This document shows positions 49,868 through 60,916 of a stretch of DNA of 64,000 nt, in pieces. Source of the stretch: Rodentibacter myodis (GTDB lineage: Bacteria; Pseudomonadota; Gammaproteobacteria; Enterobacterales; Pasteurellaceae); assembly GCF_001999305.1 (NCBI RefSeq), contig NZ_MLHQ01000022.1:1-64000 (forward strand). The letters are read 5' to 3'. Made by a program: the position numbers and the translations under genes. Every line of letters begins with the position of its first letter. The stretch's first letter is position 1. Under the pieces are notes generated by a model. The model did no database searches. It worked only from the letters and a program-made list of their open reading frames with translations, and was not told the DNA's origin.

Positions 49868-50350
49868 TTACTTTCTACACAAAATCAAAAAACGGCAATC
49901 ATAAGAATTGTTTTCATCTTTTTCTCGGAATTGTTCAAATTCAATGTGCCATTCATTCCAATTTAAGGTAGGGAAAAAAGTATCGCCTTCAATTTCTGCT
50001 TGGATTTGGGTTAAATAAAGTTTATCGGCTTTTGGTAAATATTGTTTAAACAGTTCTCCCCCACCGATTAGCATAATTTCTTCCGAATCTTTGACAAAAT
50101 CCACCGCACTTTCAAGGCTGTTTTTCCAAATGATCCCCTCGTGTTTATAGGGCTTTCGGGATAGCACAATATTCACCCGCTTTGGCAAGGGGCGACCAAT
50201 GCTTTCAAAGGTTTTGCGCCCCATAATCACCGGTTTTCCCGTAGTGTTTTGACGAAACCACGCCAGATCTGCGGGCAAGTGCCAAGGCATTTGATTTTCT
50301 TTGCCGATAACATTATTGAGTGTTGTGGCAACAATTAAACTGAGTGTCAT
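49868..50350 (-). CDS. folA: Dihydrofolate reductase
   Basis: NADPH-dependent reduction of dihydrofolate, the trimethoprim target. 160 residues: SLIVATTLNNVIGKENQMPWHLPADLAWF with the active-site Asp, PVIMGRKTFESIGRPLP, NIVLSRKP, and IMLIGGGELFKQYLPKADKLYLT. AAGGGG precedes the ATG. An uptake signal lies in the gene (KNSLESAVDF region). Diverges from proB. Confidence 0.98.
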   Translation of the reverse strand: MTLSLIVATTLNNVIGKENQMPWHLPADLAWFRQNTTGKPVIMGRKTFESIGRPLPKRVNIVLSRKPYKHEGIIWKNSLESAVDFVKDSEEIMLIGGGELFKQYLPKADKLYLTQIQAEIEGDTFFPTLNWNEWHIEFEQFREKDENNSYDCRFLILCRK

Positions 50351-50466
50351 AAAAACCCCTTATTAAATTGGCGGGAACTATATCACAGCATTAAATAATT
50401 TTAATGCTTTTTAAAAAGTTTAGTGTTAATGTGGGCGGCATTTTCCAGATTAAAAAGAGAAAGAAA

Positions 50467-51570
50467 ATGAATAATAAAACCATTGTTGTCAAATTTGGTA
50501 CAAGCACGTTAACGCAAGGTTCAGCAAAGCTAAATTCCTCCCATATGATGGAAATTGTGCGTCAAATTGCACAACTTCACCACGAAGGTTTTCGCATTGT
50601 GATCGTCACTTCAGGGGCGATTGCTGCAGGGCGACATTATTTGAATCATCCACAATTACCGCCAACCATCGCGTCTAAACAACTGCTCGCCGCCGTAGGG
50701 CAGAGCCAACTCATTCAAACGTGGGAAAAATTGTTTGCAATTTATGATATTCATATTGGACAAATTTTGCTAACCCGTGCAGATATTGAAGATCGAGAAC
50801 GTTTCCTCAATGCCCGCGATACCTTGCACGCCTTGCTTGATAATCAAATTATTCCGGTGATTAATGAAAACGATGCCGTAGCCACGGCAGAAATTAAAGT
50901 GGGGGATAACGATAATCTATCGGCGTTGGTTGCTATTTTGGTGCAAGCAGAACAGCTTTATTTATTAACGGATCAACAAGGTTTATTTGAGAGTGATCCG
51001 CGTAAAAATCCAAATGCAAAATTAATTTCCGTGGTAGAAAAAATTACCGATCATATCCGTGCGATTGCCGGTGGCAGCGGAACAAATCTTGGCACCGGCG
51101 GGATGAGTACAAAAATCATTGCTGCCGATGTGGCAACCCGTTCAGGCATTGAAACCATTATCGCGCCGGGGAACTGCCCGAATGTGATTGTAGATTTAGC
51201 CCACGGTCAAAATATTGGCACAAAATTTGTTGCCCACCAATCAGATCGTTTAGAAAGCCGCAAACAATGGCTCTTTGCCGCTCCTTCCGCAGGGGTAATT
51301 ACTATTGATAATGGTGCAGAACTGGCAATGCTTACTCAAAATAAATCCTTATTACCGGCAGGCATTATTACTGTAGAAGGACGTTTTTCCCGTGGTGAAG
51401 TGGTAAAAATTCGCAATCTTGCAGGCAAAAATATTGCGCTTGGTATGCCTCGTTATAACAATGAGGCATTGCAATTAATTAAGGGCAAACAATCACACGA
51501 AATTGAAGCAATTCTTGGTTATGAATACGGTGCAGTAGCCCTTCATCGTGATGATATGATTATTCTATAA
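50467..51570 (+). CDS. proB: Glutamate 5-kinase
   Basis: First enzyme of proline synthesis. 367 residues: amino-acid-kinase domain ([65 protein letters not shown]) and a C-terminal PUA domain ([17 protein letters not shown] to the end). ATG 50467 is chosen, with AGAGAAAG upstream; the ORF extends 63 bases further 5' without a ribosome site. proA is not adjacent. Confidence 0.96.
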   Translation: MNNKTIVVKFGTSTLTQGSAKLNSSHMMEIVRQIAQLHHEGFRIVIVTSGAIAAGRHYLNHPQLPPTIASKQLLAAVGQSQLIQTWEKLFAIYDIHIGQILLTRADIEDRERFLNARDTLHALLDNQIIPVINENDAVATAEIKVGDNDNLSALVAILVQAEQLYLLTDQQGLFESDPRKNPNAKLISVVEKITDHIRAIAGGSGTNLGTGGMSTKIIAADVATRSGIETIIAPGNCPNVIVDLAHGQNIGTKFVAHQSDRLESRKQWLFAAPSAGVITIDNGAELAMLTQNKSLLPAGIITVEGRFSRGEVVKIRNLAGKNIALGMPRYNNEALQLIKGKQSHEIEAILGYEYGAVALHRDDMIIL

Positions 51571-51598
51571 ATGGAGAAGTTGACTTAGCGGAAATAAT

Positions 51599-51640
51599 AA
51601 AGTGCGGTCAAAAACACGAAGATTTTTGACCGCACTTTTT
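51599..51640. terminator. Bidirectional terminator from extended inverted uptake signals
   Basis: AAAGTGCGGTCAAAAA (51599-51614) and TTTTTGACCGCACTTT (51623-51638) form a perfect 16-bp stem with an 8-base loop between convergent proB and fklB. T-tracts flank both sides. It shows the uptake signal with its extended flanks. Confidence 0.9.
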
Positions 51641-51650
51641 ATTCTAAAAA

Positions 51651-52274
51651 TTAAAGAATATCTAACAATTCCACTTCAAACACTAATGGCGAGAATGGTG
51701 GAATGGACGCACCGGCACCACGTTCACCATAGGCTAATTCGTGTGGAATGGTTAATTTCCATTTAGATCCCACCGGCATCATTTGCAATGCTTCGACCCA
51801 ACCACGAATTACGCCTTTTACCGGAAATTCAGCCGGTTGACCACGGGCGACAGAGCTGTCGAAAACCGTACCATTTGGTAATGTACCGATGTAGTGAACG
51901 CGCACTTTATCTGTTGCGGCAGGTTTTGCCCCGTTACCTTCGGTGATGATTTCATATTGAAGACCGCTATCGGTGATGTTTACTCCGTCTTTTTTGGCAT
52001 TTTCGGCAAGGAATGCTTTGCCTTCTTCTTCAATGACTTTAAATTGCGCCTGTTGCGCTTCCGCCGCTTGTTGTTGAAGTTGCTGTACGGAAAGCATTAA
52101 ATCATTAATGTCTAATGCCGGTTGGTTGTGATTTAAGGCATCAAAAATCCCTTTTGCCACCGCTTCAACAGCGATGTCCATTTGGCTATCTAATAATTGT
52201 TGACCGATTTGTAAACCGATGCCGTAACTGCCTTTTTCAGAGATACTCTCTAATTTTACGTTTTCAAAACTCAT
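51651..52274 (-). CDS. fklB: FKBP-type peptidyl-prolyl isomerase FklB
   Basis: 207 residues: an N-terminal helical dimerisation domain (KGSYGIGLQIGQQLLDS, coiled Gln/Ala-rich region at 65-85) and a C-terminal FKBP domain (VRVHYIGTLPNGTVFDSS, GVIRGWVEALQMMPVGSKWKL, PHELAYGERGAGASIPPFSPLVFEVELL). There is no signal peptide, so it is cytoplasmic like E. coli FklB rather than FkpA. AAAGGAAAA precedes the ATG. Confidence 0.94.
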   Translation of the reverse strand: MSFENVKLESISEKGSYGIGLQIGQQLLDSQMDIAVEAVAKGIFDALNHNQPALDINDLMLSVQQLQQQAAEAQQAQFKVIEEEGKAFLAENAKKDGVNITDSGLQYEIITEGNGAKPAATDKVRVHYIGTLPNGTVFDSSVARGQPAEFPVKGVIRGWVEALQMMPVGSKWKLTIPHELAYGERGAGASIPPFSPLVFEVELLDIL

Positions 52275-52298
52275 TGTTGTTTTCCTTTGTTAAAAAAA

Positions 52299-53168
52299 TT
52301 AGTGTTTGTATGCCAAGATTTCACCCATTCGCACCGGTTCATCCGCACTTAAATGGTCGGCAAGACGGACTTGGTTTGCTTGGAATAAATTGATCACGGT
52401 AGATCCGAGCTGGAACCAACCCATTTCTTGACCTTTCAATAATTTGACCGCACTTTCGCCTTCGTAAGTCCAAGTTTTCACTTCATTGTGACGTGGCGGG
52501 TTAATCACCCCTGCCCAAGTGGTACCAATGCTTGCCGTGATGGTTGCACCGACTAAAATTTGCACCACTGTGCCAAATTCGGTATCAAAGACACAAATGA
52601 CACGCTCGTTACGGGCAAACAAATTGGGTATATGCCGCGCTAAAAAAGGGTTTACGGAAAAGAGTTCACCCGGTACATAAATCATTTTGCGTAATGTGCC
52701 GTCACAAGGCATATGCACGCGGTGATAATCACGTGGCGAGAGGTAAGTGGTGGCAAACTCACCATTTTTAAAGGCTTCAATCAATTCTTTATCTTCCGCC
52801 AGCAAATCTTCTAAACGGAAAAAATGCCCTTTGGCTTGTAATAAACGGTTGTCATCGATATGACCACATTCGCTGATACGACCGTCTGCCGGCAGACAAA
52901 GTGCCGTTGGGTTTTGATTAATCGGACGGGCATTTTCTTTTAATGGGCGAATGAAAAATTCGTTAAAACTGGCGTATTGGTTGAATTGTTCCTTTTGCGC
53001 AATGCTCATATCAATATTGTATTTTTTGGCAAATGCCTTGATGGCAAGATGTGTCACCGCGCCCCATTTTTGCTTGGCAAACCAACCTGCAAATTGGGTT
53101 AAATAATGCTGTGGCATTACATATTGAAAGGCAACTTTTAGACGTTGCCAATAAGAAATTTCGTTCAT
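52299..53168 (-). CDS. psd: Phosphatidylserine decarboxylase
   Basis: Makes phosphatidylethanolamine from phosphatidylserine. 289 residues, a proenzyme that cleaves itself at LGST (residues 254-257), turning Ser256 into the pyruvoyl group. Other signatures are FNEFFIRPLKENARP, PADGRISECG and YLSPRDYHRVHMPCDG. GAGGACAA precedes the ATG. With pssA (3-4.4 kb) it completes the PE branch. Confidence 0.97.
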   Translation of the reverse strand: MNEISYWQRLKVAFQYVMPQHYLTQFAGWFAKQKWGAVTHLAIKAFAKKYNIDMSIAQKEQFNQYASFNEFFIRPLKENARPINQNPTALCLPADGRISECGHIDDNRLLQAKGHFFRLEDLLAEDKELIEAFKNGEFATTYLSPRDYHRVHMPCDGTLRKMIYVPGELFSVNPFLARHIPNLFARNERVICVFDTEFGTVVQILVGATITASIGTTWAGVINPPRHNEVKTWTYEGESAVKLLKGQEMGWFQLGSTVINLFQANQVRLADHLSADEPVRMGEILAYKH

Positions 53169-53365
53169 TCTTCGTTGTCCTCATAAAAAATAGGCGGGAG
53201 ATTATAGCAATTTTTGCTTTTCTTCCAACTTTTAAATTTACGCTTAATATTGACCGCACTTTTGTTCCCCCTAAGAAAATAATCCCCCTTAGCTATTGTT
53301 CAATGTGGGCAAAAAGAGTATATTCAGCCCCAAATTTTTCTTTTTTAAAGCACGGAGTTTTTATT

Positions 53366-53599
53366 ATGTTTGGTTTATCCCCTACACAAATGATCATCTT
53401 GTTGGTGGTGATTTTATTGGTTTTTGGTACAAAAAAATTAAGAAATGCGGGTTCTGATCTTGGGGCGGCGGTGAAAGGCTTTAAAAAAGCAATGCAGGAT
53501 GATGAACCAAAAGCCAAAGATGCGGAATTTAAATCGATTCAAGATGAATCGACAAATACTGCAAAAACTGAAACCGTAAAAGAGAAAGAACAGGCGTAA
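53366..53599 (+). CDS. tatA: Sec-independent translocase subunit TatA
   Basis: 77 residues: a short N-terminal membrane span (LSPTQMIILLVVILLVFGTKKLRNAG), an amphipathic helix with FGTKKLRNAGSDLGAAVKGFKKAM, and an acidic tail. It oligomerises into the translocation element for folded twin-arginine substrates such as NapA and NapG. CGGAG precedes ATG 53366. tatB starts four bases later. Confidence 0.96.
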   Translation: MFGLSPTQMIILLVVILLVFGTKKLRNAGSDLGAAVKGFKKAMQDDEPKAKDAEFKSIQDESTNTAKTETVKEKEQA

Positions 53600-53602
53600 T
53601 CT

Positions 53603-54166
53603 GTGTTTGATATTGGTTTTTCCGAACTTGTTTTATTGATGATTGTGGGCTTAGTGGTACTAGGCCCTAAACGTTTGCCTGTGGCAATTAGAACCGTGAT
53701 GGGCTGGGTGAAAACGATTCGTGGATTGGCGGCAAATGTTCAAAATGAATTAAAACAAGAGCTAAAATTGCAGGAATTGCAAGAGAGCATTAAGAAAGCA
53801 GAAGCGTTAAATTTACAATCCCTTTCCCCCGAATTGAGTAAAACCGTTGATGAATTAAAAGTGCAGGCGGATAAAATGCGGGCAGAATTAGAAGCCAAAG
53901 CGGCAGAGGCCGGCACAACGGTGGAAGAACAAATTAAAGAAATGAAAAGTGCGGTTGAAAATGGCGATAAATCCCCAGTTTCTGAACATATTTCATCTTC
54001 AAATGAAACCCAAACCGAAAGCGTAGAAACAATTGAAAAAACAACATCGGATTTGACCGCACTTGAAGCCCACGAACAAGCGGAATTGACCGAACGTCTA
54101 TCGGATTACTACCCACCGGATGATATGGACATCACGCCATCATCTACACCAAAATCCCCATCATAG
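53603..54166 (+). CDS. tatB: Sec-independent translocase subunit TatB
   Basis: 187 residues: start [31 protein letters not shown] (membrane span plus hinge), a long amphipathic helix, then a charged Glu/Thr/Ser-rich tail to the end. TatB forms the signal-peptide receptor with TatC. The start is GTG 53603. Two uptake signals fall in the low-constraint tail. Confidence 0.94.
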   Translation: MFDIGFSELVLLMIVGLVVLGPKRLPVAIRTVMGWVKTIRGLAANVQNELKQELKLQELQESIKKAEALNLQSLSPELSKTVDELKVQADKMRAELEAKAAEAGTTVEEQIKEMKSAVENGDKSPVSEHISSSNETQTESVETIEKTTSDLTALEAHEQAELTERLSDYYPPDDMDITPSSTPKSPS

Positions 54167-54176
54167 TGAGTTTTTT

Positions 54177-54947
54177 ATGAGTAATGTGGATGAATCTCAA
54201 CCTCTTATCACTCATCTTGTTGAATTAAGAAATCGACTATTACGTTGTGTGATTTGCATTTTGGTGGTGTTTATCGCCTTAGTGTATTTTTCTAATGATA
54301 TTTATCACTTCGTTGCCGCACCTTTAACCGCAGTAATGCCGGAAGGGGCAACAATGATTGCAACGAATATTCAAACGCCTTTTTTCACGCCAATTAAATT
54401 AACGGCAATTGTTGCTGTGTTTATTTCAGTGCCTTATTTGCTTTACCAAATTTGGGCGTTTGTTGCGCCGGCGTTATATCAGCACGAAAAACGAATGATT
54501 TATCCTCTGCTGATTTCCAGTACCATTTTATTTTATTGCGGTGTGGCATTTGCTTATTATGTGGTGTTTCCTTTTGTGTTTGGATTTTTTACCCAAACCG
54601 CTCCGGAAGGTGTGGCAATTGCAACGGACATCAGCAGTTACCTTGATTTTGCCTTGGCGTTATTTTTGGCTTTTGGGGTTTGTTTTGAAGTGCCGATTGC
54701 GATTATTTTACTTTGTTGGACAGGTGTTACCACGGTAAAAGCCCTTGCCGAAAAACGCCCTTATATTATTGTCGCGGCATTTTTTATCGGAATGATTTTA
54801 ACGCCGCCGGATATGTTTTCTCAGACCTTACTTGCCGTGCCAATGTGCTTATTGTTTGAAATCGGTTTATTGATAGCACGCTTCTATCAACCCAAAGAGG
54901 ACGAAAGTGCGGTTGAAAATTCGGAAGAATCAACCAAAATGGAATAA
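54177..54947 (+). CDS. tatC: Sec-independent translocase subunit TatC
   Basis: 256 residues with six membrane spans. Signatures are [20 protein letters not shown] at the N-terminus, ANIQ-like [37 protein letters not shown], and [19 protein letters not shown] 54177 is the conserved start; an in-frame start at 54120 lies in tatB. A terminator follows. Confidence 0.96.
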   Translation: MSNVDESQPLITHLVELRNRLLRCVICILVVFIALVYFSNDIYHFVAAPLTAVMPEGATMIATNIQTPFFTPIKLTAIVAVFISVPYLLYQIWAFVAPALYQHEKRMIYPLLISSTILFYCGVAFAYYVVFPFVFGFFTQTAPEGVAIATDISSYLDFALALFLAFGVCFEVPIAIILLCWTGVTTVKALAEKRPYIIVAAFFIGMILTPPDMFSQTLLAVPMCLLFEIGLLIARFYQPKEDESAVENSEESTKME

Positions 54948-54953
54948 ACAAAC

Positions 54954-54975
54954 GGGGGCAATGCCCCCTTTCTCA
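54954..54975 (+). terminator. Terminator of tatABC
   Basis: GGGGGC (54954-54959), loop AAT, GCCCCC (54963-54968), then TTTCTCATT: a short very GC-rich stem before hemB. Confidence 0.7.
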
Positions 54976-54982
54976 TTATTAA

Positions 54983-56029
<1,047 letters not shown>

Positions 56030-56081
56030 CAATTTTTTAACAGTTATAGTTTTTTATTGACTTGCTTAGATCTAATTTAAT

Positions 56082-56118
56082 AAAAACGAGAAAATATTAA
56101 ATATTTTCTCGTTTTTTT
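56082..56118 (+). terminator. Terminator after hemB
   Basis: A long stem with arms AAAACGAGAAAATAT (ending at 56097) and ATATTTTCTCGTTTT (from 56101), loop TAA, followed by TTT. AT-rich but long and followed by a T-tract. Confidence 0.8.
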
Positions 56119-56213
56119 GTTTTTCTTGATTTTTTCCATAAAAAAGTCGTTGCAATATTAATTGTGCCATTGCATATTGTGTCCACGCTGTTTTCAAAAA
56201 CGGTGGCAAATAA

Positions 56214-57605
<1,392 letters not shown>

Positions 57606-57622
57606 GCATCAAAACAGGCTTT

Positions 57623-57663
57623 AAAATGACCGCACTTTATATCAAAGTGCGGTCATTTTTTAT
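57623..57663 (+). terminator. Terminator of gdhA (inverted uptake signals)
   Basis: AAAATGACCGCACTTT (57623-57638) and AAAGTGCGGTCATTTT (57644-57659) form a perfect 16-bp stem with loop ATATC and a following T-tract. Confidence 0.9.
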
Positions 57664-57695
57664 AGGATTTTCATTTTTTGCCTACCGTTTTTGGC

Positions 57696-57723
57696 TTGCT
57701 TTTTTGTTCAAAAAGTGTAAAAT
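57696..57723 (+). promoter_or_regulatory. Possible rpsP-operon promoter
   Basis: TTGCTT (57696-57701), a 16-base spacer and TAAAAT (57718-57723) could drive the rpsP operon; the leader would be about 100 bases. Confidence 0.4.
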
Positions 57724-57765
57724 CTACGGGCTTTTTGTCTATATATACAGAGAAAAAAGTAAGCT

Positions 57766-57797
57766 ATATTTTAATGGGCTGTCGAGCCTTAAAATAT
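57766..57797 (+). promoter_or_regulatory. Hairpin in the rpsP leader
   Basis: ATATTTTAA (57766-57774) pairs with TTAAAATAT (57789-57797), and GGCT (57777-57780) with AGCC (57785-57788), closing loop GTCG; only TG (57775-57776) bulges. It has a UNCG-like loop and no T-tract, and lies about 32 bases before the rpsP ATG. It may be a regulatory leader element. Confidence 0.5.
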
Positions 57798-57829
57798 TCT
57801 TTTAGTCATTAAATCGTTAGAGGAAGGGT

Positions 57830-58078
57830 ATGGTAACCATTCGTTTATCTCGTGGCGGAGCTAAAAAACGCCCATTTTATCAAATTGTAGTAACCGACAG
57901 CCGTTCACCACGTGACGGTCGTTTCATTGAGCGTGTAGGTTTCTTCAACCCAATCGCACAAGGTAATGCAGAGCGTGTTCGTATTGACTTAGACCGTGTA
58001 AATCACTGGGTTGGTCAGGGCGCATCATTGTCTGATCGTGTTGCCAGTTTGGTAAAAGAAGTTCAAAAAGCCGCTTAA
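57830..58078 (+). CDS. rpsP: 30S ribosomal protein S16
   Basis: 82 residues, [40 protein letters not shown] being the S16 core. It heads the standard rpsP-rimM-trmD-rplS operon. AGAGGAAGG precedes the ATG. Confidence 0.99.
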   Translation: MVTIRLSRGGAKKRPFYQIVVTDSRSPRDGRFIERVGFFNPIAQGNAERVRIDLDRVNHWVGQGASLSDRVASLVKEVQKAA

Positions 58079-58112
58079 TTTTTACTTTTTGAACAGAGAT
58101 AGGTGAAAAAAT

Positions 58113-58640
58113 ATGGAACAACAACGCATTGAAGTTGTGGGCAAATTAGGCTCAACCTATGGTATCCGTGGGTGGTTGCGTATTTATTCATCAACCGAAT
58201 ATGCTGAAAGCATTTTTGACTATCAACCTTGGTTTTTAAAAATTAAGGGGCAATGGCAGCCAACCGAACTTGAAAACTGGCGTCATCATAACCACGAACT
58301 TATCGTGAAACTTAAAGGTGTCGATGATCGTGAAGCCGCACAGATTTTGGCAAATGTTGAAATTGGTGTGGATTTATCGGTGTTCCCTACTTTAGAAGAA
58401 GGTGATTATTACTGGCACGATTTAATCGGTTGTTCGGTAATAAATCTTCAAGGTTATACGATGGGAATGGTAACGGAAATGATGGAAACCGGTTCAAATG
58501 ATGTGTTGGTGGTAAAAGCCAATTCTAAAGATGCTTTCGGAAAACAAGAACGGTTAATTCCGTTTTTGTATGAACAAGTAGTTAAAAGAGTCGATCTCAC
58601 CACGAAAACAATTGAAGTGGATTGGGATGCCGGTTTCTAA
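58113..58640 (+). CDS. rimM: Ribosome maturation factor RimM
   Basis: Binds S19 and helps assemble the 30S head. 175 residues: N-terminal RimM domain ([21 protein letters not shown]) and C-terminal PRC barrel ([48 protein letters not shown]). Second gene of the rpsP operon. Confidence 0.97.
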   Translation: MEQQRIEVVGKLGSTYGIRGWLRIYSSTEYAESIFDYQPWFLKIKGQWQPTELENWRHHNHELIVKLKGVDDREAAQILANVEIGVDLSVFPTLEEGDYYWHDLIGCSVINLQGYTMGMVTEMMETGSNDVLVVKANSKDAFGKQERLIPFLYEQVVKRVDLTTKTIEVDWDAGF

Positions 58641-58695
58641 TCTCAAGTATGCACAAACGTAATGCGGTGTACTTTAAACTAAGCAGGGTTAAATT

Positions 58696-59445
58696 ATGTG
58701 GATTGGAATAATCACTTTATTTCCCGAAATGTTTAAAGCGATTACGGAATTTGGGGTAACGGGCAGAGCCGTAAAACAACAACTGCTGCAAGTGCAATGT
58801 TGGAATCCACGTGATTTCACATTTGATAAGCATAAAACCGTGGATGATCGCCCTTATGGCGGTGGCCCGGGAATGTTGATGATGGTGCAACCTTTGCGGG
58901 ATGCCATTCACGCCGCAAAAGCGGCAGCAGGAGAGGGTGTAAAGGTTATTTATCTTTCACCGCAAGGACGTAAACTTGAACAATCCGGTGTAATGGAGTT
59001 GGCACAAAATCAGAAATTGATTTTAGTGTGTGGACGTTATGAAGGCATTGATGAGCGATTGATTCAAACTGAAATTGATGAAGAATGGTCAGTCGGAGAT
59101 TACGTTTTAACCGGTGGGGAATTACCGGCAATGACATTAATTGATGCAGTTGCAAGGTTTATTCCCGGTGTACTAGGAAAGCAGGCTTCGGCAGAAGAAG
59201 ATTCTTTTGCTGAGGGGTTGTTGGATTGTCCTCATTACACAAGACCGGAAGTGTTGGAAGGCTTAACCGTGCCATCGGTGCTGATGTCGGGTCATCACGA
59301 AGAAATTCGTAAATGGCGATTAAAACAATCGCTGGAAAGAACGTGGCTCCGCCGCCCTGAGCTATTAGAAAGCCTAGCTCTGACTGACGAACAATGTAAG
59401 CTGTTAAAAGAAGTGAAAGCGGAAAATAGCAGTCTAATCAGTTAA
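58696..59445 (+). CDS. trmD: tRNA (guanine-N1-)-methyltransferase
   Basis: Methylates N1 of G37 next to the anticodon, preventing frameshifts. 249 residues with the trefoil-knot SAM site: [70 protein letters not shown], and [24 protein letters not shown] precedes the ATG. Confidence 0.98.
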   Translation: MWIGIITLFPEMFKAITEFGVTGRAVKQQLLQVQCWNPRDFTFDKHKTVDDRPYGGGPGMLMMVQPLRDAIHAAKAAAGEGVKVIYLSPQGRKLEQSGVMELAQNQKLILVCGRYEGIDERLIQTEIDEEWSVGDYVLTGGELPAMTLIDAVARFIPGVLGKQASAEEDSFAEGLLDCPHYTRPEVLEGLTVPSVLMSGHHEEIRKWRLKQSLERTWLRRPELLESLALTDEQCKLLKEVKAENSSLIS

Positions 59446-59451
59446 ATCTAG

Positions 59452-59820
<369 letters not shown>

Positions 59821-59838
59821 TTTATCTATTTGCAGAAG

Positions 59839-59869
59839 AAGGCTTGGGGTATTATCCAAGCCTTTTTTG
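59839..59869 (+). terminator. Terminator of the rpsP-rplS operon
   Basis: AAGGCTTGG (59839-59847) and CCAAGCCTT (59856-59864) form a 9-bp stem followed by TTTT. Confidence 0.85.
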
Positions 59870-59899
59870 TTATAAAAAATCAGCAAGACTTAACAAAAC

Positions 59900-59913
59900 T
59901 TGTAAAAAATCAA
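59900..59913 (+). promoter_or_regulatory. FNR-like site upstream of focA
   Basis: TTGTAAAAAATCAA matches 8 of 10 specific bases of the FNR consensus (TTGAT-N4-ATCAA). It lies about 100 bases before focA in an AT-rich promoter region with TATAGAT near 59950 and TAAAAT near 59964 as candidate -10 boxes. focA-pfl is FNR-activated in E. coli. Confidence 0.5.
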
Positions 59914-60013
59914 ATTTTTTTGAAATAAAAATGGTGCTTTCTTGCAATGTATAGATAAGAGAGTAAAATACTGCAAACTAAAATTAATAAAAAAATAATC
60001 ATTTTTGGAGTCT

Positions 60014-60865
60014 ATGTCAGCGATCAAATCTTCTTCAACAGTGGCATTAACGCCGGTTGAAGCAACGGACTTTGCCGAAGAGACTGCGGCTTATAAAGCC
60101 AAAAAACGTCCGTTTCTTTCTTTTATGTCGGGTATTAGTGCCGGTGCCTGTATTGCATTGGCATTTGTTTTTTACACAACAACACAAACGGCATCGACAG
60201 GCGCACCTTGGGGATTAACCAAACTGGTAGGCGGTTTGGTTTTCTCTATTGGTGTGATTATGGTTGTCTTGTTGGGGTCTGAACTTTTTACCTCATCAAC
60301 ACTCACTTTTATTGCTCGCGTTGGAGGGAAAATCACAACCTGGCAAATGATTCGTAACTGGATTGCCGTCTATTTTGGAAATTTTGCAGGTAGCTTAATT
60401 ATTGCGGCATTTATTTGGTTTGGTGGACAAACTATGGCAGCAAATGGTCAGTGGGGCTTGACTATTTTAACAACGGCACAACATAAGATTCACCATACTT
60501 GGTTTGAGGCTTTCAATCTAGGTATTTTATGTAACATTATGGTGTGTTTGGCTGTTTGGTTATCTTATTCCGGTAAAACGGTTATAGATAAAGCATTTAT
60601 TATGATTTTGCCAATAGGTTTATTTGTCTCATCCGGATTTGAACACTGTGTGGCGAATATGTTTATGATTCCAATGGGAATTATCACCGCACATTATAGT
60701 TCGCCTGAGTTTTGGCAACAGTTAGGCATTGAAGCAAGCCAATACGCAGATTTAGATATTTATCATTTTATTACGAAAAACTTAATTCCCGTAACCTTAG
60801 GCAATATTGTGGGTGGAGCAATTTGTATTGGCTTATTTCAACGTTACTTAACGAAAGCCCACTAA
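60014..60865 (+). CDS. focA: Formate channel FocA
   Basis: Pentameric formate/nitrite-family channel that exports or re-imports formate made by PflB. 283 residues with six membrane spans: FLSFMSGISAGACIALAFVF, GSELFTSSTLTF, NFAGSLIIAAFIWFGG, GILCNIMVCLAVWLSY, SGFEHCVANMFMIPMGI, and LGNIVGGAICIGLFQRYL. GGAG lies only three bases before ATG 60014, closer than usual; the in-frame TTG at 60005 is less likely. pflB follows by 51 bases. Confidence 0.95.
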   Translation: MSAIKSSSTVALTPVEATDFAEETAAYKAKKRPFLSFMSGISAGACIALAFVFYTTTQTASTGAPWGLTKLVGGLVFSIGVIMVVLLGSELFTSSTLTFIARVGGKITTWQMIRNWIAVYFGNFAGSLIIAAFIWFGGQTMAANGQWGLTILTTAQHKIHHTWFEAFNLGILCNIMVCLAVWLSYSGKTVIDKAFIMILPIGLFVSSGFEHCVANMFMIPMGIITAHYSSPEFWQQLGIEASQYADLDIYHFITKNLIPVTLGNIVGGAICIGLFQRYLTKAH

Positions 60866-60916
60866 TTTAACGAATTCAAAATCATTTATTTTTATCAATT
60901 AACAAAGGAAATGACT

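Noticed and set aside
49678-49971. 97-codon plus-strand ORF between the PerM-type gene and folA
   Set aside because: It overlaps both neighbours, has no ribosome site and contains an uptake signal; it looks like open spacer.
53051-53365. 105-codon N-terminal extension of tatA
   Set aside because: It overlaps psd on the other strand; TatA proteins start at the short membrane span.
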